The notes beneath the pieces are model-generated. The model was not told the DNA's origin. It made no database searches and was given only the letters and a program-made list of their open reading frames with translations. From Nanosyncoccus sp963544575 (lineage in GTDB: Bacteria > Patescibacteriota > Saccharimonadia > Saccharimonadales > Saccharimonadaceae): DNA of 64,000 nucleotides. Position numbers and translations under genes: made by a program. Shown here in pieces: positions 34,109 through 43,964 of the stretch. The stretch is taken from the NCBI GenBank assembly GCA_963544575.1, contig CAUUFZ010000004.1:51484-115483 (forward strand), in the 5' to 3' direction. Numbering within the stretch: the first letter of the stretch is position 1; each line of letters opens with the position of its first letter.

Positions 34109-34846
34109 ATGGATCAGAAAAATATTGGGCAGGTTTCTGGAGTAAATGATCGAGAACGACAGGATTTTTCTGGCTTAAATTCTTCTTCGGTGGAACAGGC
34201 ACCGGATGGGGTGGGGCAGATGCCTTCGGGTGGTTTTGGTGCTGAACAGGTTCCAACAGGGATGACACAAGATGAGGCTGTGGCTAGATTGAATCAAATG
34301 TTTGAAGCTCAGGGAATGCCTGGGGCGAACGGTTTTGACAGAGGACAGATGGCGATGGGTCAGATGGCGATGCAGGCGCAGATGAATGGTGTGCCAGATC
34401 AAGTGCAGCCGAGTGGTGTGCCGGAGTGGGTGCAGATGAATAGTGTGCCGTGGCAGGGGCAGTTTGAACAGGTAAACCCAATGCAAATTCATTCAGAGCA
34501 GATACAAGGCTTTGAAAATGCAAATTCACGAATTGAACAAGAAAAAAATCTGGAGACAGAGCGAGCTGAGATTGAACAAGGGGATGAGTTCAGTGATGAG
34601 GGGGTGCCAAAAAGTGATTTAGGCAAGATTGTGACGGTGGGGACGCTCACCTTCGAGGATGGAAAATTAATTGGAACAGATCTGCCGAAGGCACGAGATC
34701 GCGATGGACTTGAGGAAGAAATCTTGAAAGAGGTTGAAAAAACCAAGAAAATTAAAAGTCCAACAATGCAGTATCGGCAAGAAAGGATATTGAGTGCGAA
34801 ACTTTTAGATGATCGTTACGGGAGAAAACTCGGACAAGAGAATTAA
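34109..34846 (+). CDS. Gln/Met-rich, largely disordered protein, unknown
   Basis: 245 residues. Residues about 1-150 are low complexity, rich in Gln, Met, Gly and Pro (RGQMAMGQMAMQAQMNGVP), with a short helix near 52-65 (MTQDEAVARLNQMFEAQG). The C-terminal 80 residues are charged, containing LGKIVTVGTLTFEDGKLIG and ending with a coiled-coil-like Lys/Glu stretch. A TAAAAT box ends 6 bases before the ATG. It precedes a large conjugation-type ATPase and may be an accessory to it; that is inferred from position only. Confidence 0.65.
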   Translation: MDQKNIGQVSGVNDRERQDFSGLNSSSVEQAPDGVGQMPSGGFGAEQVPTGMTQDEAVARLNQMFEAQGMPGANGFDRGQMAMGQMAMQAQMNGVPDQVQPSGVPEWVQMNSVPWQGQFEQVNPMQIHSEQIQGFENANSRIEQEKNLETERAEIEQGDEFSDEGVPKSDLGKIVTVGTLTFEDGKLIGTDLPKARDRDGLEEEILKEVEKTKKIKSPTMQYRQERILSAKLLDDRYGRKLGQEN

Positions 34847-34980
34847 AATTATGGGACATGATAGTTAAAATCCTCGGACGGGAGAATTAAGGAAAATTTA
34901 GATAAAACTAAGGTGAATTTAGTTAAAACAGGGATAAAAAACTTTAGAACCCAAAAAATAAGATAAAAGAAGAGATAAAA

Positions 34981-37900
34981 ATGAACGGGAATCAGGTGGA
35001 AAATATTATTATGCGAAAGAACATGACGGGAACGTCAGCGGATTCTGAGGCAAATAAAACCACACAAAAAAATCTGCAGAATGAACAAAAAAATAGTTCA
35101 ATTTTTGCACCAAAGCAGGGGGCGGATTTCTCGAAAATCTTCTCTAACAACATCATAATTGGTGTGCAAATTTTTATTCTAGTTTTGGTGGCAGCTCTCT
35201 TTGTGGGGGTGAAAATTTTAGCCAAAAAACGTAAGGCGAAGGAATATGAGCGTTCACTAAAATTAATTCCACTTTTGATTCATTTACCACCGGCAACCGA
35301 TGACATTCAAGGTGGTGGGCGCGATGAGCGTGATGTCAATGAAGAGGCGATTTCGCAGTCGACAATTATGTATTCAATCATCGCTTCGACGCTGAAAAAA
35401 GAGAGTTTTAATACAAAATTATACGGCCAGAAATATTTTTCATTCGAAATGGTAGTGGTCGACGGTTTGGTGAAGTATTATGCCGTGGTGCCAGCAGTGA
35501 CGACGGAAATTGTGAAGCAGGCGATTCAATCTTCTTATCCAACGGCGCGCTTAGAGGAAGCAGAGGTGGAGAATATCTTCTCGAATGCAGGGCTGGGTGA
35601 CGAAGCGAAAGAAGATGATGATAGTCGTAATGTGGCAGGTGGGGAGCTGATTTTTAAGAAAGAAGAATATTATCCGATTCAGGTGTTTTCAGAGTCAAAA
35701 TGGGATGCACAGCTGACGATTTTGAACGCTTTCGCGAAGGCGAAAAAAGGTGAAGGATTGGGGTTACAGCTGATGTTCCGCCCGGTAGGAGATAGTTGGC
35801 GAAAAAAAGTTGAAGAAATTGTAAAAAATTTACGAGAGGGTAAAAAAGTTAAGTCGGGCGGTGGTTTCTTCGGACAAGGCCGAGTACTAAATTTAATCAT
35901 GGACATTATTCGTGCGCCATTCGAAGTGCCGGAATTACATGAATATGATAAGAGCAAGGAAACGACTAAGGAAGTCTCGCAAGCGAAACTTGACGAAGCG
36001 CAAATGATTGAAAATAAAGCCAAGTACCCAGTTTTTGAATGTTTGATTCGCGTGGTGGCGCATTCGAGCAGTCATGAACGTAGTGAGGCGTTAGTTGGTG
36101 GAGTGGTGGCAGCGTTTTCGCAATTAGATTCGCCAACCATGAACGGCTTCAAGTATGATATGGCGAAAAAAATGGACACTTTGGTGACGAATTATATTTT
36201 TCGCTTTTTCCCAACCAAGAAAAAGGGGATGATTTTAAATACGCAAGAACTGGCTTCGATTTTTCATTTGCCATCAGAGTCGGCAATTCCGTCCTCGGGC
36301 GTAGAAAGGCAGATGACAAAACAGGTGGATGCGCCAACCGTATTAGTGGAAGAGGGACTGGAGCTCGGGGTCAACGAATATCGCGGTAATACGAAGATGA
36401 TTAGGCTGGGTGAAGATGACCGTAGGCGCCATACTTATATTATCGGTGCATCTGGTATGGGTAAGTCGGTACTTTTGAAGAATTTGGCCTATCAAGATAT
36501 GTTGGCAGGTAGGGGCTTCTGTTTTATTGATCCGCACGGTGACGTAACAGAGGAATTGCTTTCGATGGTACCAGAAAATCGTATTGATGATGTGATTTAC
36601 TTCGATCCATCAGATACAGATTTTCCAATTGGTATGAACATGTTGGAATTTGCCACTACGGAACAGAAAGATTTTATCGTGCAAGAGGGGATTAACATGC
36701 TGTATTCGCTGTATGATCCGGGGCATACAGGTATTTTTGGCCCACGCGGTGAGCAGATGTTTAGGAATGCCGCCCTGCTTTTGATGAGCGACCCGAGGGG
36801 TGCGACATTTCTCGATATTCCGAGTCCATTTATCAATCCAGATTTGGTGGCAGATAAATTAAAATACGTGACAGATCGCGACCTCTTTGATTATTGGACG
36901 AAAGAATTTCCGGCTTCTCAGAAATCAAACGATGCAGGTGAGGTGGTGACGTGGTTTGCTTCAAAATGGAGTCCATTTAAGCAAAATACGATGATGAAAC
37001 GGGTGCTAGGTCAGACTAAATCGGGCTTTAATATTCGTGAAATTATGGATCAACAGAAAATTCTGCTAGTGAATCTCTCTAAGGGAAAACTCGGGGAGCT
37101 AAACTCAAAGCTTCTGGGTATGATTTTCGTAATGAAATTCCAGACGGCCGCGATGTCGAGGGTGGATACGCCAGAGCATGAACGTAAAGATTTCTGTCTG
37201 TTCGTGGATGAGTTTCAGAATTTTTCGACAGAATCTTTTGAATCGATTTTGTCGGAAGCTCGTAAGTTTCGTTTGAATTTGATTGTGGCGAACCAGTTTA
37301 TGACGCAGTTAACAGATAAGATTCGTGAAGGTGTGCTGGGTAACGTTGGTACGATTATTGCGGGTCGTCTGGGTGTAACAGATGCGGAAATGATGGAAAA
37401 AGTCTTTACCCCGACTTTTAAGGCGGAAGATTTGCATAAGCAACCAAACCATCACGCGATTGCGACGGTTTTGATGCATGGTATGCCGTCGGCGCCATTT
37501 ACGATGAGGCTTTTGCCACCGAGGGGTAAGGAAGACCGGAATATTTTTGCCGCGCTAAAAGATTATTCAGCGAAGAAATACGGCCGTCCAGGGGAAGAAG
37601 TAGAAAAGGAAATTGAAGATCGCTTGAGAATTAGTGATGGTGAAGATGCTGTTTCAAATATTGAAAATGGGAATTTTGCTAGCAATGAGCCTTGGGATGG
37701 GGCGATGGATGCGGCGCTTGGTCTAGATAATTTTGATCGAGACGAAAAGGGTATTCCATTAGGGGTGAAGAAAGTGCCGGCCAGTGAGGCAAAGGCAGGA
37801 AGTCCAGAGATGGCGGAATTATTGGAAAAAATGAAAGCTGAGGAGGGGAATGAGAAAAAGGCCGAGAGGACGGCTAGTGATATGGCTGAAGCGGTGGCTG

Positions 37901-38154
37901 GAAGGGGTGAATCTGAGGGGGCTGACGCAGGGGCTAGTAAGGAAGGCCGTGCGGAATTCACCTTGGATGATATTAATGCAGAGCTAGATAATTTGATGGC
38001 GGGAAAGAGTGCTGTGGTTGCGGATAATTTGATGGCGGGAAAGAGTGCTGTGGTTGCGGAACCAGAGGTGGTAAATGTACCGATGGAAGCCGTATCTGAG
38101 GTTGATCAGGAAGATGGACGTCTAAAAGACGGTACGGTGATTAAAATTCGCTAA
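34981..38154 (+). CDS. VirB4/TraG-like type IV secretion or conjugation ATPase
   Basis: 1057 residues. An N-terminal polar region is followed by one membrane segment (about 58-80), then a domain of about 350 residues before the motor. Walker A is IIGASGMGKSVLLKNL near residue 490. The HerA/TraG-type phrase CFIDPHGDVTEELL follows at once. Walker B is CLFVDEFQNFSTESF (about 740), with LIVANQFMTQL after it. The C-terminal 200 residues are acidic and disordered and include a perfect 12-residue tandem repeat. Similar proteins in CPR genomes are linked with type IV pili or DNA transport across the envelope. The start is weakly supported. Confidence 0.85.
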   Translation: MNGNQVENIIMRKNMTGTSADSEANKTTQKNLQNEQKNSSIFAPKQGADFSKIFSNNIIIGVQIFILVLVAALFVGVKILAKKRKAKEYERSLKLIPLLIHLPPATDDIQGGGRDERDVNEEAISQSTIMYSIIASTLKKESFNTKLYGQKYFSFEMVVVDGLVKYYAVVPAVTTEIVKQAIQSSYPTARLEEAEVENIFSNAGLGDEAKEDDDSRNVAGGELIFKKEEYYPIQVFSESKWDAQLTILNAFAKAKKGEGLGLQLMFRPVGDSWRKKVEEIVKNLREGKKVKSGGGFFGQGRVLNLIMDIIRAPFEVPELHEYDKSKETTKEVSQAKLDEAQMIENKAKYPVFECLIRVVAHSSSHERSEALVGGVVAAFSQLDSPTMNGFKYDMAKKMDTLVTNYIFRFFPTKKKGMILNTQELASIFHLPSESAIPSSGVERQMTKQVDAPTVLVEEGLELGVNEYRGNTKMIRLGEDDRRRHTYIIGASGMGKSVLLKNLAYQDMLAGRGFCFIDPHGDVTEELLSMVPENRIDDVIYFDPSDTDFPIGMNMLEFATTEQKDFIVQEGINMLYSLYDPGHTGIFGPRGEQMFRNAALLLMSDPRGATFLDIPSPFINPDLVADKLKYVTDRDLFDYWTKEFPASQKSNDAGEVVTWFASKWSPFKQNTMMKRVLGQTKSGFNIREIMDQQKILLVNLSKGKLGELNSKLLGMIFVMKFQTAAMSRVDTPEHERKDFCLFVDEFQNFSTESFESILSEARKFRLNLIVANQFMTQLTDKIREGVLGNVGTIIAGRLGVTDAEMMEKVFTPTFKAEDLHKQPNHHAIATVLMHGMPSAPFTMRLLPPRGKEDRNIFAALKDYSAKKYGRPGEEVEKEIEDRLRISDGEDAVSNIENGNFASNEPWDGAMDAALGLDNFDRDEKGIPLGVKKVPASEAKAGSPEMAELLEKMKAEEGNEKKAERTASDMAEAVAGRGESEGADAGASKEGRAEFTLDDINAELDNLMAGKSAVVADNLMAGKSAVVAEPEVVNVPMEAVSEVDQEDGRLKDGTVIKIR
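37987..38058 (+). repeat. perfect 36-bp tandem duplication in frame
   Basis: Two identical 36-bp units (37987-38022 and 38023-38058) encode DNLMAGKSAVVA twice. Complete identity suggests a recent duplication. Confidence 0.9.
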
Positions 38155-38236
38155 AAAACAAAAAGGCTATAAGTACCCAAAAAGTTAGAACAAGGGCCTT
38201 AAAACGGCTTAGAACGCGAAATATCACTATTTTACC

Positions 38237-38265
38237 TTGACAGCTAAACCAAAAATGGTTACACT
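38237..38265 (+). promoter_or_regulatory. gyrB promoter
   Basis: TTGACA (38237-38242), 17-bp spacer, TACACT (38260-38265). It leaves a leader of about 110 nt before gyrB. Confidence 0.75.
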
Positions 38266-38383
38266 AAAGTAGATATCAAGTGAGGTTAAAACGACTGGAA
38301 AAGGATTCGAAAAGAATTATTTGAAAGGTCGTGGGTGGTGAGCCAGAGAGGTATCAAGTTAACTTAAAAGAGGTATTTTCTTG

Positions 38384-40372
38384 ATGGCTGGAAAACAAAA
38401 AGTTGAAGAATACGACAGCTCAGAAATTCAAGTTCTAGAAGGGCTTGAACCTGTTCGTGTGCGTCCAGGTATGTATATCGGTTCGACCGGTTATGACGGT
38501 TTGCATCATTTAATTAAAGAGATTGCGGATAACTCGATCGATGAAGCGATTGCGGGTTATGCGAATAAAGTGGAAATTACACTACTTGCGGACGGTGGAG
38601 TGAAGGTAGAAGATAACGGACGTGGTATTCCGGTAGATCTTCACCCAAAGACACATAAGTCAACACTAGAAACCGTTTTGACGGTGCTACATGCCGGTGG
38701 TAAGTTCGGTGGCGGTGGTTATAAGGTTTCATCTGGTCTCCACGGGGTGGGTTCCTCTGTTGTGAACGCACTTTCAACCAAGATGATTGCCGAAGTTTAT
38801 CGCGAGAAAAAAGTCCATCACATTGAATTTGAAACCGGTAAAACCATAGCACCTTTGAAAATTGAAGGTGGTACTACCAAACAGGGAACTTGCATTGTTT
38901 TCTATCCAGATCCAACCATTTTTAAGGAAACGACGACTTTTGATTACAACTGGGTGTCACATTACGCGAGACATCAGGCTTACCTCACTAAGGGAATTTT
39001 AATTTCGGTCTTTGATGAACGTACGGGTGCGAAAGAGGCCTTTTACTTTGAAGGTGGGATTAAGAGCTACGTGAAGCGTCTAAATAACGGCAAAGAAGTG
39101 CTTTCAGATACGATTTTCTATGTTGATAAACAGATTGAAGATTCGGAAGTGGAAATTGCCGTTCAATATAACGATACGTATGCGGAAACCATGAAGCCAT
39201 TTGCTAACAACGTTTTGACCCCTGAAGGTGGTTCACATGTGGTAGGTTTTCGTACGGCTTTGAACCGCGTATTGAATGATTATGCGCGTAAGAATAATCT
39301 TTTGAAGGAAAAAGAAGATAATCTAACCGGTGACGACATTCGCGAAGGTTTGACGGCGGTGATTTCGGTGAAATTGCCTAACCCAGAATTTGAAGGTCAG
39401 ACCAAGAATAAATTGGGTAATCCAGAGGTGCGTGGCTACGTCGATAAGGTGATGAGCGAATACTTCGGTTACTTCCTCGAAGAAAATCCAGCGATTGCGA
39501 AGAAGATTGTCGGTAAGGCGACCTTGGCAGCACGTGCGCGCAAGGCGGCAAGAGCAGCGCGCGATAACGTGATTCGTAAGGGTGCATTTGAAGGCTTGAA
39601 TTTGCCTTCGAAATTGGCCGACTGTTCTTCGAGGGACCGTTCAGAGTGTGAGCTCTTTATCGTAGAGGGTAACTCGGCCGCAGGTTCAGCAAAAGAAGGT
39701 CGTAATTCGAAGATTCAGGCGATTTTGCCACTACGTGGTAAGGTGTTGAATACCGAGCGCGCGAGATTAGATAAGATGTATGCGAATGCAGAGTTGGTAT
39801 CTTTGATTAAGGCTCTAGGTGTAGGAATCGGGGATCAGTTTGATATTTCTGGACTACGTTATTTTAAGATTGTATTCATGACCGATGCGGATGTGGATGG
39901 TGCACATATTTCGACGTTGCTTCTGACTTTCTTCTTCCGCTATATGCCAGAGGTGGTGAAAGGTGGACACGTTTATTTGGCTAAGCCACCACTGTTCGGT
40001 TTGATTAAGGGTACGGGTGCGAACCGTAAAATTGATTATATTTACGATGAAGCAGCCTTGGAAGAAAAATTGACCAAGCGTATCGAAGAACGCGTGAAGG
40101 AAGGTTTGAAGATTAATCCAGAAGATGAGCGTTTCAAGCAGGCTGGTTATACGGCACAACAGCGCTTTAAGGGTCTTGGTGAAATGAACGCGCAGCAACT
40201 TTGGGATACCACGATGAATCCAGAGAATCGTGTTTTGATTCGAGTGAACATCGAGGATGCGGAAAAAGCGGATGCGATTTTTACGAAATTGATGGGTACG
40301 GAAGTTGAACTACGTAAAAACTTTATTCAGTCGCGTGCTGCCTCAGTTAATATTGATGATTTGGACTTCTAA
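38384..40372 (+). CDS. gyrB: DNA gyrase subunit B
   Basis: 662 residues. The GHKL ATPase begins LEGLEPVRVRPGMYIGSTG, with EIADNSIDEA, VEDNGRGIPVD and the ATP lid GLHGVGSSVVNAL. The Toprim domain has CELFIVEGNSAAGSAKEGR and FMTDADVDGAHI. The C-terminal QRFKGLGEMNAQQLWDTTM region contacts GyrA. With GyrA it introduces negative supercoils. The start is ATG 38384 rather than the TTG at 38381. A ParE/TopoIV assignment is less likely given the gyrA gene 14 bases downstream. Confidence 0.95.
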   Translation: MAGKQKVEEYDSSEIQVLEGLEPVRVRPGMYIGSTGYDGLHHLIKEIADNSIDEAIAGYANKVEITLLADGGVKVEDNGRGIPVDLHPKTHKSTLETVLTVLHAGGKFGGGGYKVSSGLHGVGSSVVNALSTKMIAEVYREKKVHHIEFETGKTIAPLKIEGGTTKQGTCIVFYPDPTIFKETTTFDYNWVSHYARHQAYLTKGILISVFDERTGAKEAFYFEGGIKSYVKRLNNGKEVLSDTIFYVDKQIEDSEVEIAVQYNDTYAETMKPFANNVLTPEGGSHVVGFRTALNRVLNDYARKNNLLKEKEDNLTGDDIREGLTAVISVKLPNPEFEGQTKNKLGNPEVRGYVDKVMSEYFGYFLEENPAIAKKIVGKATLAARARKAARAARDNVIRKGAFEGLNLPSKLADCSSRDRSECELFIVEGNSAAGSAKEGRNSKIQAILPLRGKVLNTERARLDKMYANAELVSLIKALGVGIGDQFDISGLRYFKIVFMTDADVDGAHISTLLLTFFFRYMPEVVKGGHVYLAKPPLFGLIKGTGANRKIDYIYDEAALEEKLTKRIEERVKEGLKINPEDERFKQAGYTAQQRFKGLGEMNAQQLWDTTMNPENRVLIRVNIEDAEKADAIFTKLMGTEVELRKNFIQSRAASVNIDDLDF

Positions 40373-40386
40373 GGAAAGGATGAGAA

Positions 40387-43014
40387 ATGACGAAAAACGA
40401 TAAAAAAGTTCCACAAGAGCCAAATGACGAAAAAATCAATGCTGAGATGAATGCGGCAGAAAATGTCGCAGAAGGAATGATTGATGAAGCTGCAGAGGAG
40501 ATGGAAGATGCTCATCTGGGCGGACTAACCGCACACCGTGCCGTGGATGGGGTTGAGGAATTGACGGTTGAGAACGTGATGGAAGATTCTTTCTTGCGTT
40601 ATTCGATGTCAGTGATTATTGATCGTGCTTTGCCAGATGTACGTGACGGTTTGAAACCGGTGCATCGCCGTATTCTTTATGCAATGTATAAAAACGGTTG
40701 GCGTGCACCACATGCTACAGTGAAGTCAGCACGTATCGTTGGTGAAGTAATGGGTAAATATCACCCACATGGTGATTCGTCGATTTATGACGCGATGGTG
40801 AACTTGGCGCAACCTTGGAAGATGCGCTATACCTTGGTAGAAGGTCAGGGTAACTTCGGTTCGATGGATGGCGATGATCCAGCGGCTTCACGTTATACTG
40901 AGGCCAGAATGGATAAGGTGGGTGCTGAGCTTCTGGCGGACATCGAGAAGGAAACCGTAGATTTTCGTGATAATTTCGATGGTACAGAGAAAGAGCCGGT
41001 GGTTTTGCCAGCTGCTTTGCCAAATATTCTTTTGAACGGTCAGATGGGTATTGCGGTCGGTATGGCAACCAATATTCCACCACATAACCTCGGTGAAGTA
41101 GTGGATGCGACGGTGGCTTTGATTGAGAATCCCGAAGCCAGCCTGGAAGATTTGATGAAGCACGTAAAGGGCCCAGACTTCCCAACGGGTGCCGAAGTTT
41201 ACGGTGGCGCACCGATGAAACAGGCCTATGCGACTGGTAAAGGTTCGGTAACCATTCGTGCGGTGGCCAATATTGAAGAACGTAAGAATGGCCGCTTTAA
41301 TATCGTGATTACCGAAGTGCCTTACGGAATGAGTAAGGAAGGTTTCATCGAGAAGGTTCGTCAGCTGGTTTTGGATAAAAAATTGACTCACATCGCAGAT
41401 GCACGTGATGAGTCAGCACGTGGTAAGATTCGCGTGGTGGTGGAACTAAAGAAAGATGCCTATCCAAAGAAGATTTTGAATCAGCTCTATAAGATGACAG
41501 ATTTGCAGACCAATTTCCACTATAACGTTTTGGCTTTGGTGAATGGAATTCAGCCACGGATTATGGGGCTCAAGGAAATTTTGGCAGAGTTTATTAAGCA
41601 CCGCCAAAAAGTGATTCGTCGCCGTACGGAGTATGACTTGCGTAAGGCTAAGGAACGCGCGCATATTCTTGAAGGTTTGAAGATTGCCCTGGATAACATC
41701 GACGAAGTGATTAAAACGATTCGCGAATCGTATGATGATGCGGATAAACGTTTGATGGAACGTTTTGGACTCTCGGAAATTCAGGCGGCAGCGATTTTGG
41801 CAATGCAATTACGTCGTTTGCAGGGTTTGGAACGCGATAAAATTGAGGCAGAATTACAAGAATTGATGGCTTTGATTGCGAAATACGAAGAAATTTTGGC
41901 AGATGAAGCGAAGATTTTGAACGTGGTGAAGGAAGAACTCCTAGCCATGAAAGAAAAATATGGCGATAAGCGTCGCTCGAAGATTTTCAATCATGAACTA
42001 GGCAAATTCTCGGAAGAAGAATTGATTCCAGAAGAAGAAAGTGTGATTTTGCTCACGGCAGAGAATTACATCAAGCGTGTGTCCCAGACTGATTTCCGTC
42101 GCCAGAACCGTGGTGGTAAGGGTAAGAGGGGCATGACTACGAAGGAAGAAGATGTAATTTCGCAGATTTTGACGACGAATTCGCATGATTATCTTTATAT
42201 CTTCACCTCTCAGGGTCGCATGTTTAAGATGAAGGCCTACGAAGTGCCACAGGCTTCCTTGACAGCGAAGGGTACGGCAGCAGTGAATCTGTTGAATATG
42301 CATCCAGATGAAAAGATTACGGAGATTATTAAATATAACGAAGATAATCAGCAGTCGGATGATAAGAGTGATGATGAGGCGGATGAATACCTCTTTATGG
42401 CGACTAAGAACGGTACAATCAAGAAGACCGCGATGAAAAATTACGCGAATGTGCGCTCGAATGGTCTAATTACAATTAAATTGGACCCAGGAGATGAATT
42501 GAAGTGGGTGAAGCCAACTACAGGGAAGAATGATATCATTATTTCTACCTCGGCTGGTCAGGCAATTCGCTTTAATGAAGCTGATGTGCGTGCGATGGGC
42601 CGCTCGGCAATGGGTGTGCGCGGTATGCGTCTCCGTCCGAAAGATGAAGTCGTGGGTATGGATATCGTGACTGATCCAAAGCAGAAATTGATTGCAGTTT
42701 CGGCTAATGGTTACGGTAAGTCTACTCTGGTTTCTAATTTCCCAACTCATAAACGTGGTGGTGTAGGTATCAAGGTGGCGGCCGTGACGGCAAAAACTGG
42801 TCCAATCGTGGCAGTGCATACCTTAGACCCAGAGGCGAGCGAGGTGATTATGATGTCATCAAACGGTCAGGCGATTCGCGTGGCGGTGAAGGATATTCCA
42901 ACCCTCGGTCGCGCCACGCAAGGTGTACGCATCATGCGAATGGCAGATGGGGATACGGTGGCCTCGATCGGTATCGTCTTACCAGAAGAAAAAGAAGAAG
43001 AAACTAACGAATAA
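40387..43014 (+). CDS. gyrA: DNA gyrase subunit A
   Basis: 875 residues. An extra acidic N-terminal extension of about 55 residues (NAEMNAAENVAEGMIDEAAE) precedes the normal start region SFLRYSMSVIIDRALPDVRD. The quinolone region reads GKYHPHGDSSIYDAMV, with Ser and no resistance-type change at the key site. The catalytic Tyr is in AASRYTEARM. The C-terminal beta-pinwheel includes the GyrA box QRRGGKG-like sequence RQNRGGKGKRGM. It is the second gene of gyrBA and is closed by a terminator. Confidence 0.95.
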   Translation: MTKNDKKVPQEPNDEKINAEMNAAENVAEGMIDEAAEEMEDAHLGGLTAHRAVDGVEELTVENVMEDSFLRYSMSVIIDRALPDVRDGLKPVHRRILYAMYKNGWRAPHATVKSARIVGEVMGKYHPHGDSSIYDAMVNLAQPWKMRYTLVEGQGNFGSMDGDDPAASRYTEARMDKVGAELLADIEKETVDFRDNFDGTEKEPVVLPAALPNILLNGQMGIAVGMATNIPPHNLGEVVDATVALIENPEASLEDLMKHVKGPDFPTGAEVYGGAPMKQAYATGKGSVTIRAVANIEERKNGRFNIVITEVPYGMSKEGFIEKVRQLVLDKKLTHIADARDESARGKIRVVVELKKDAYPKKILNQLYKMTDLQTNFHYNVLALVNGIQPRIMGLKEILAEFIKHRQKVIRRRTEYDLRKAKERAHILEGLKIALDNIDEVIKTIRESYDDADKRLMERFGLSEIQAAAILAMQLRRLQGLERDKIEAELQELMALIAKYEEILADEAKILNVVKEELLAMKEKYGDKRRSKIFNHELGKFSEEELIPEEESVILLTAENYIKRVSQTDFRRQNRGGKGKRGMTTKEEDVISQILTTNSHDYLYIFTSQGRMFKMKAYEVPQASLTAKGTAAVNLLNMHPDEKITEIIKYNEDNQQSDDKSDDEADEYLFMATKNGTIKKTAMKNYANVRSNGLITIKLDPGDELKWVKPTTGKNDIIISTSAGQAIRFNEADVRAMGRSAMGVRGMRLRPKDEVVGMDIVTDPKQKLIAVSANGYGKSTLVSNFPTHKRGGVGIKVAAVTAKTGPIVAVHTLDPEASEVIMMSSNGQAIRVAVKDIPTLGRATQGVRIMRMADGDTVASIGIVLPEEKEEETNE

Positions 43015-43028
43015 TTAGTTTTAGAAGA

Positions 43029-43056
43029 AAAAGTACGCGTCTAGCGTACTTTTTTC
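43029..43056 (+). terminator. terminator of gyrBA
   Basis: AAAAGTACGC-GTCTA-GCGTACTTTT followed by TTC. Confidence 0.85.
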
Positions 43057-43165
43057 TGTGGTGAGATTTGGGTGGATTTTTGCGCTAGTGAAGGGGATTT
43101 TTGAGCGGATTTTGGGTAAAATTTGGACCGATTCTTGACGGATTTTGAGATTTTTTTGCGTGGCA

Positions 43166-43213
43166 TAACTTGCTTATGACAATTGATAACTTGCATATGC
43201 TAAAAATTTTTTG
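43166..43213. repeat. paired AACTTGC-TATG motif, copy B
   Basis: ATAACTTGCTTATG then ATAACTTGCATATGCTA and T6, matching the pair at 31867-31912 in word, order and T-rich end. It lies about 100 bases upstream of a surface-protein gene. Confidence 0.6.
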
Positions 43214-43311
43214 AGGGATTTTACCTCTGTTAAATTATTTTTGAAAATGCTTATGGTTGTGATTTTTGAGATTTTTCGCTATGGTGCAGGTAAATAAAAC
43301 AGTGAGGTAAT

Positions 43312-43812
43312 ATGAAAAATCAGCAAACAAAGAAAATAAAAAAGACAGTGCTAGGAATTTTAGGGTTCAGTATGATGACACTTGGGCTGGGGCTTGGAAC
43401 AAATTCGACGGTTTTTGCGACATTTAGAAAAACCGAATTAGTTGATAGAAATATCGTGCTTTCGGGGATTGTAAAAGAAAAAGCTGAGCAGGATTCTGGA
43501 ATGGAGGGCAGTGAAAATACGGTGGGGGATGAAAATTCTGATGGCAAAAATTCTGATGGTGGAAATTTGAAAAATTTAACTTCCGAAGGAGAGGTCTTAG
43601 AGGGTGAGATTCCAGAAGGTGAGCTTGAGGCGACCGATGTGGATGAGGGGGAATTAGATGAAAAAGAAATTTCAGAAGTACCAGTGTTGGGTCAGGTCGG
43701 TCAAACTTTGAAGGATTTTTGGTGGATTTTGGCAATTTTAGGGGGATTAATCAGCTTTCTTCTAGTCTTCTTGTTTATTAAAAAGAAAGGAAAACGAATT
43801 CACCACTCATAA
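43312..43812 (+). CDS. secreted, membrane-anchored acidic surface protein
   Basis: 166 residues. The signal peptide (about 1-38) ends NSTVFA. An extracellular region rich in Glu, Asp, Gly and Ser follows (about 40-125, GEVLEGEIPEGELEATDVDEG, partly quoted). A C-terminal membrane helix (about 136-158) and a basic tail KKKGKRIHHS form the anchor. The layout resembles sortase substrates, but there is no LPXTG: the site before the helix reads VPVLGQVGQ. GTGAGG lies before the ATG. The function is unknown. Confidence 0.75.
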   Translation: MKNQQTKKIKKTVLGILGFSMMTLGLGLGTNSTVFATFRKTELVDRNIVLSGIVKEKAEQDSGMEGSENTVGDENSDGKNSDGGNLKNLTSEGEVLEGEIPEGELEATDVDEGELDEKEISEVPVLGQVGQTLKDFWWILAILGGLISFLLVFLFIKKKGKRIHHS

Positions 43813-43905
43813 TAGTAATTATTTCTCGCAAAATAAATTCTCATTTTTTCTCTCAAAATGAGTGATGAAACGAAGAAAGTGTACCTTAAAAATAACTAAT
43901 CTTGG

Positions 43906-43941
43906 ACAAGAATACTCGGAGTTCGGGTATTCTTGTTTTTT
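43906..43941 (+). terminator. rho-independent terminator
   Basis: ACAAGAATAC (43906-43915) pairs with GTATTCTTGT (43927-43936), followed by T5. Confidence 0.85.
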
Positions 43942-43964
43942 CTTCAGTGTGGTAAGATAGAGGT

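Noticed and set aside
43312..43812. Considered a sortase-anchored (LPXTG) protein
   Set aside because: The signal peptide, C-terminal helix and basic tail fit, but no LPXTG-like motif precedes the helix and no sortase gene is in the window.
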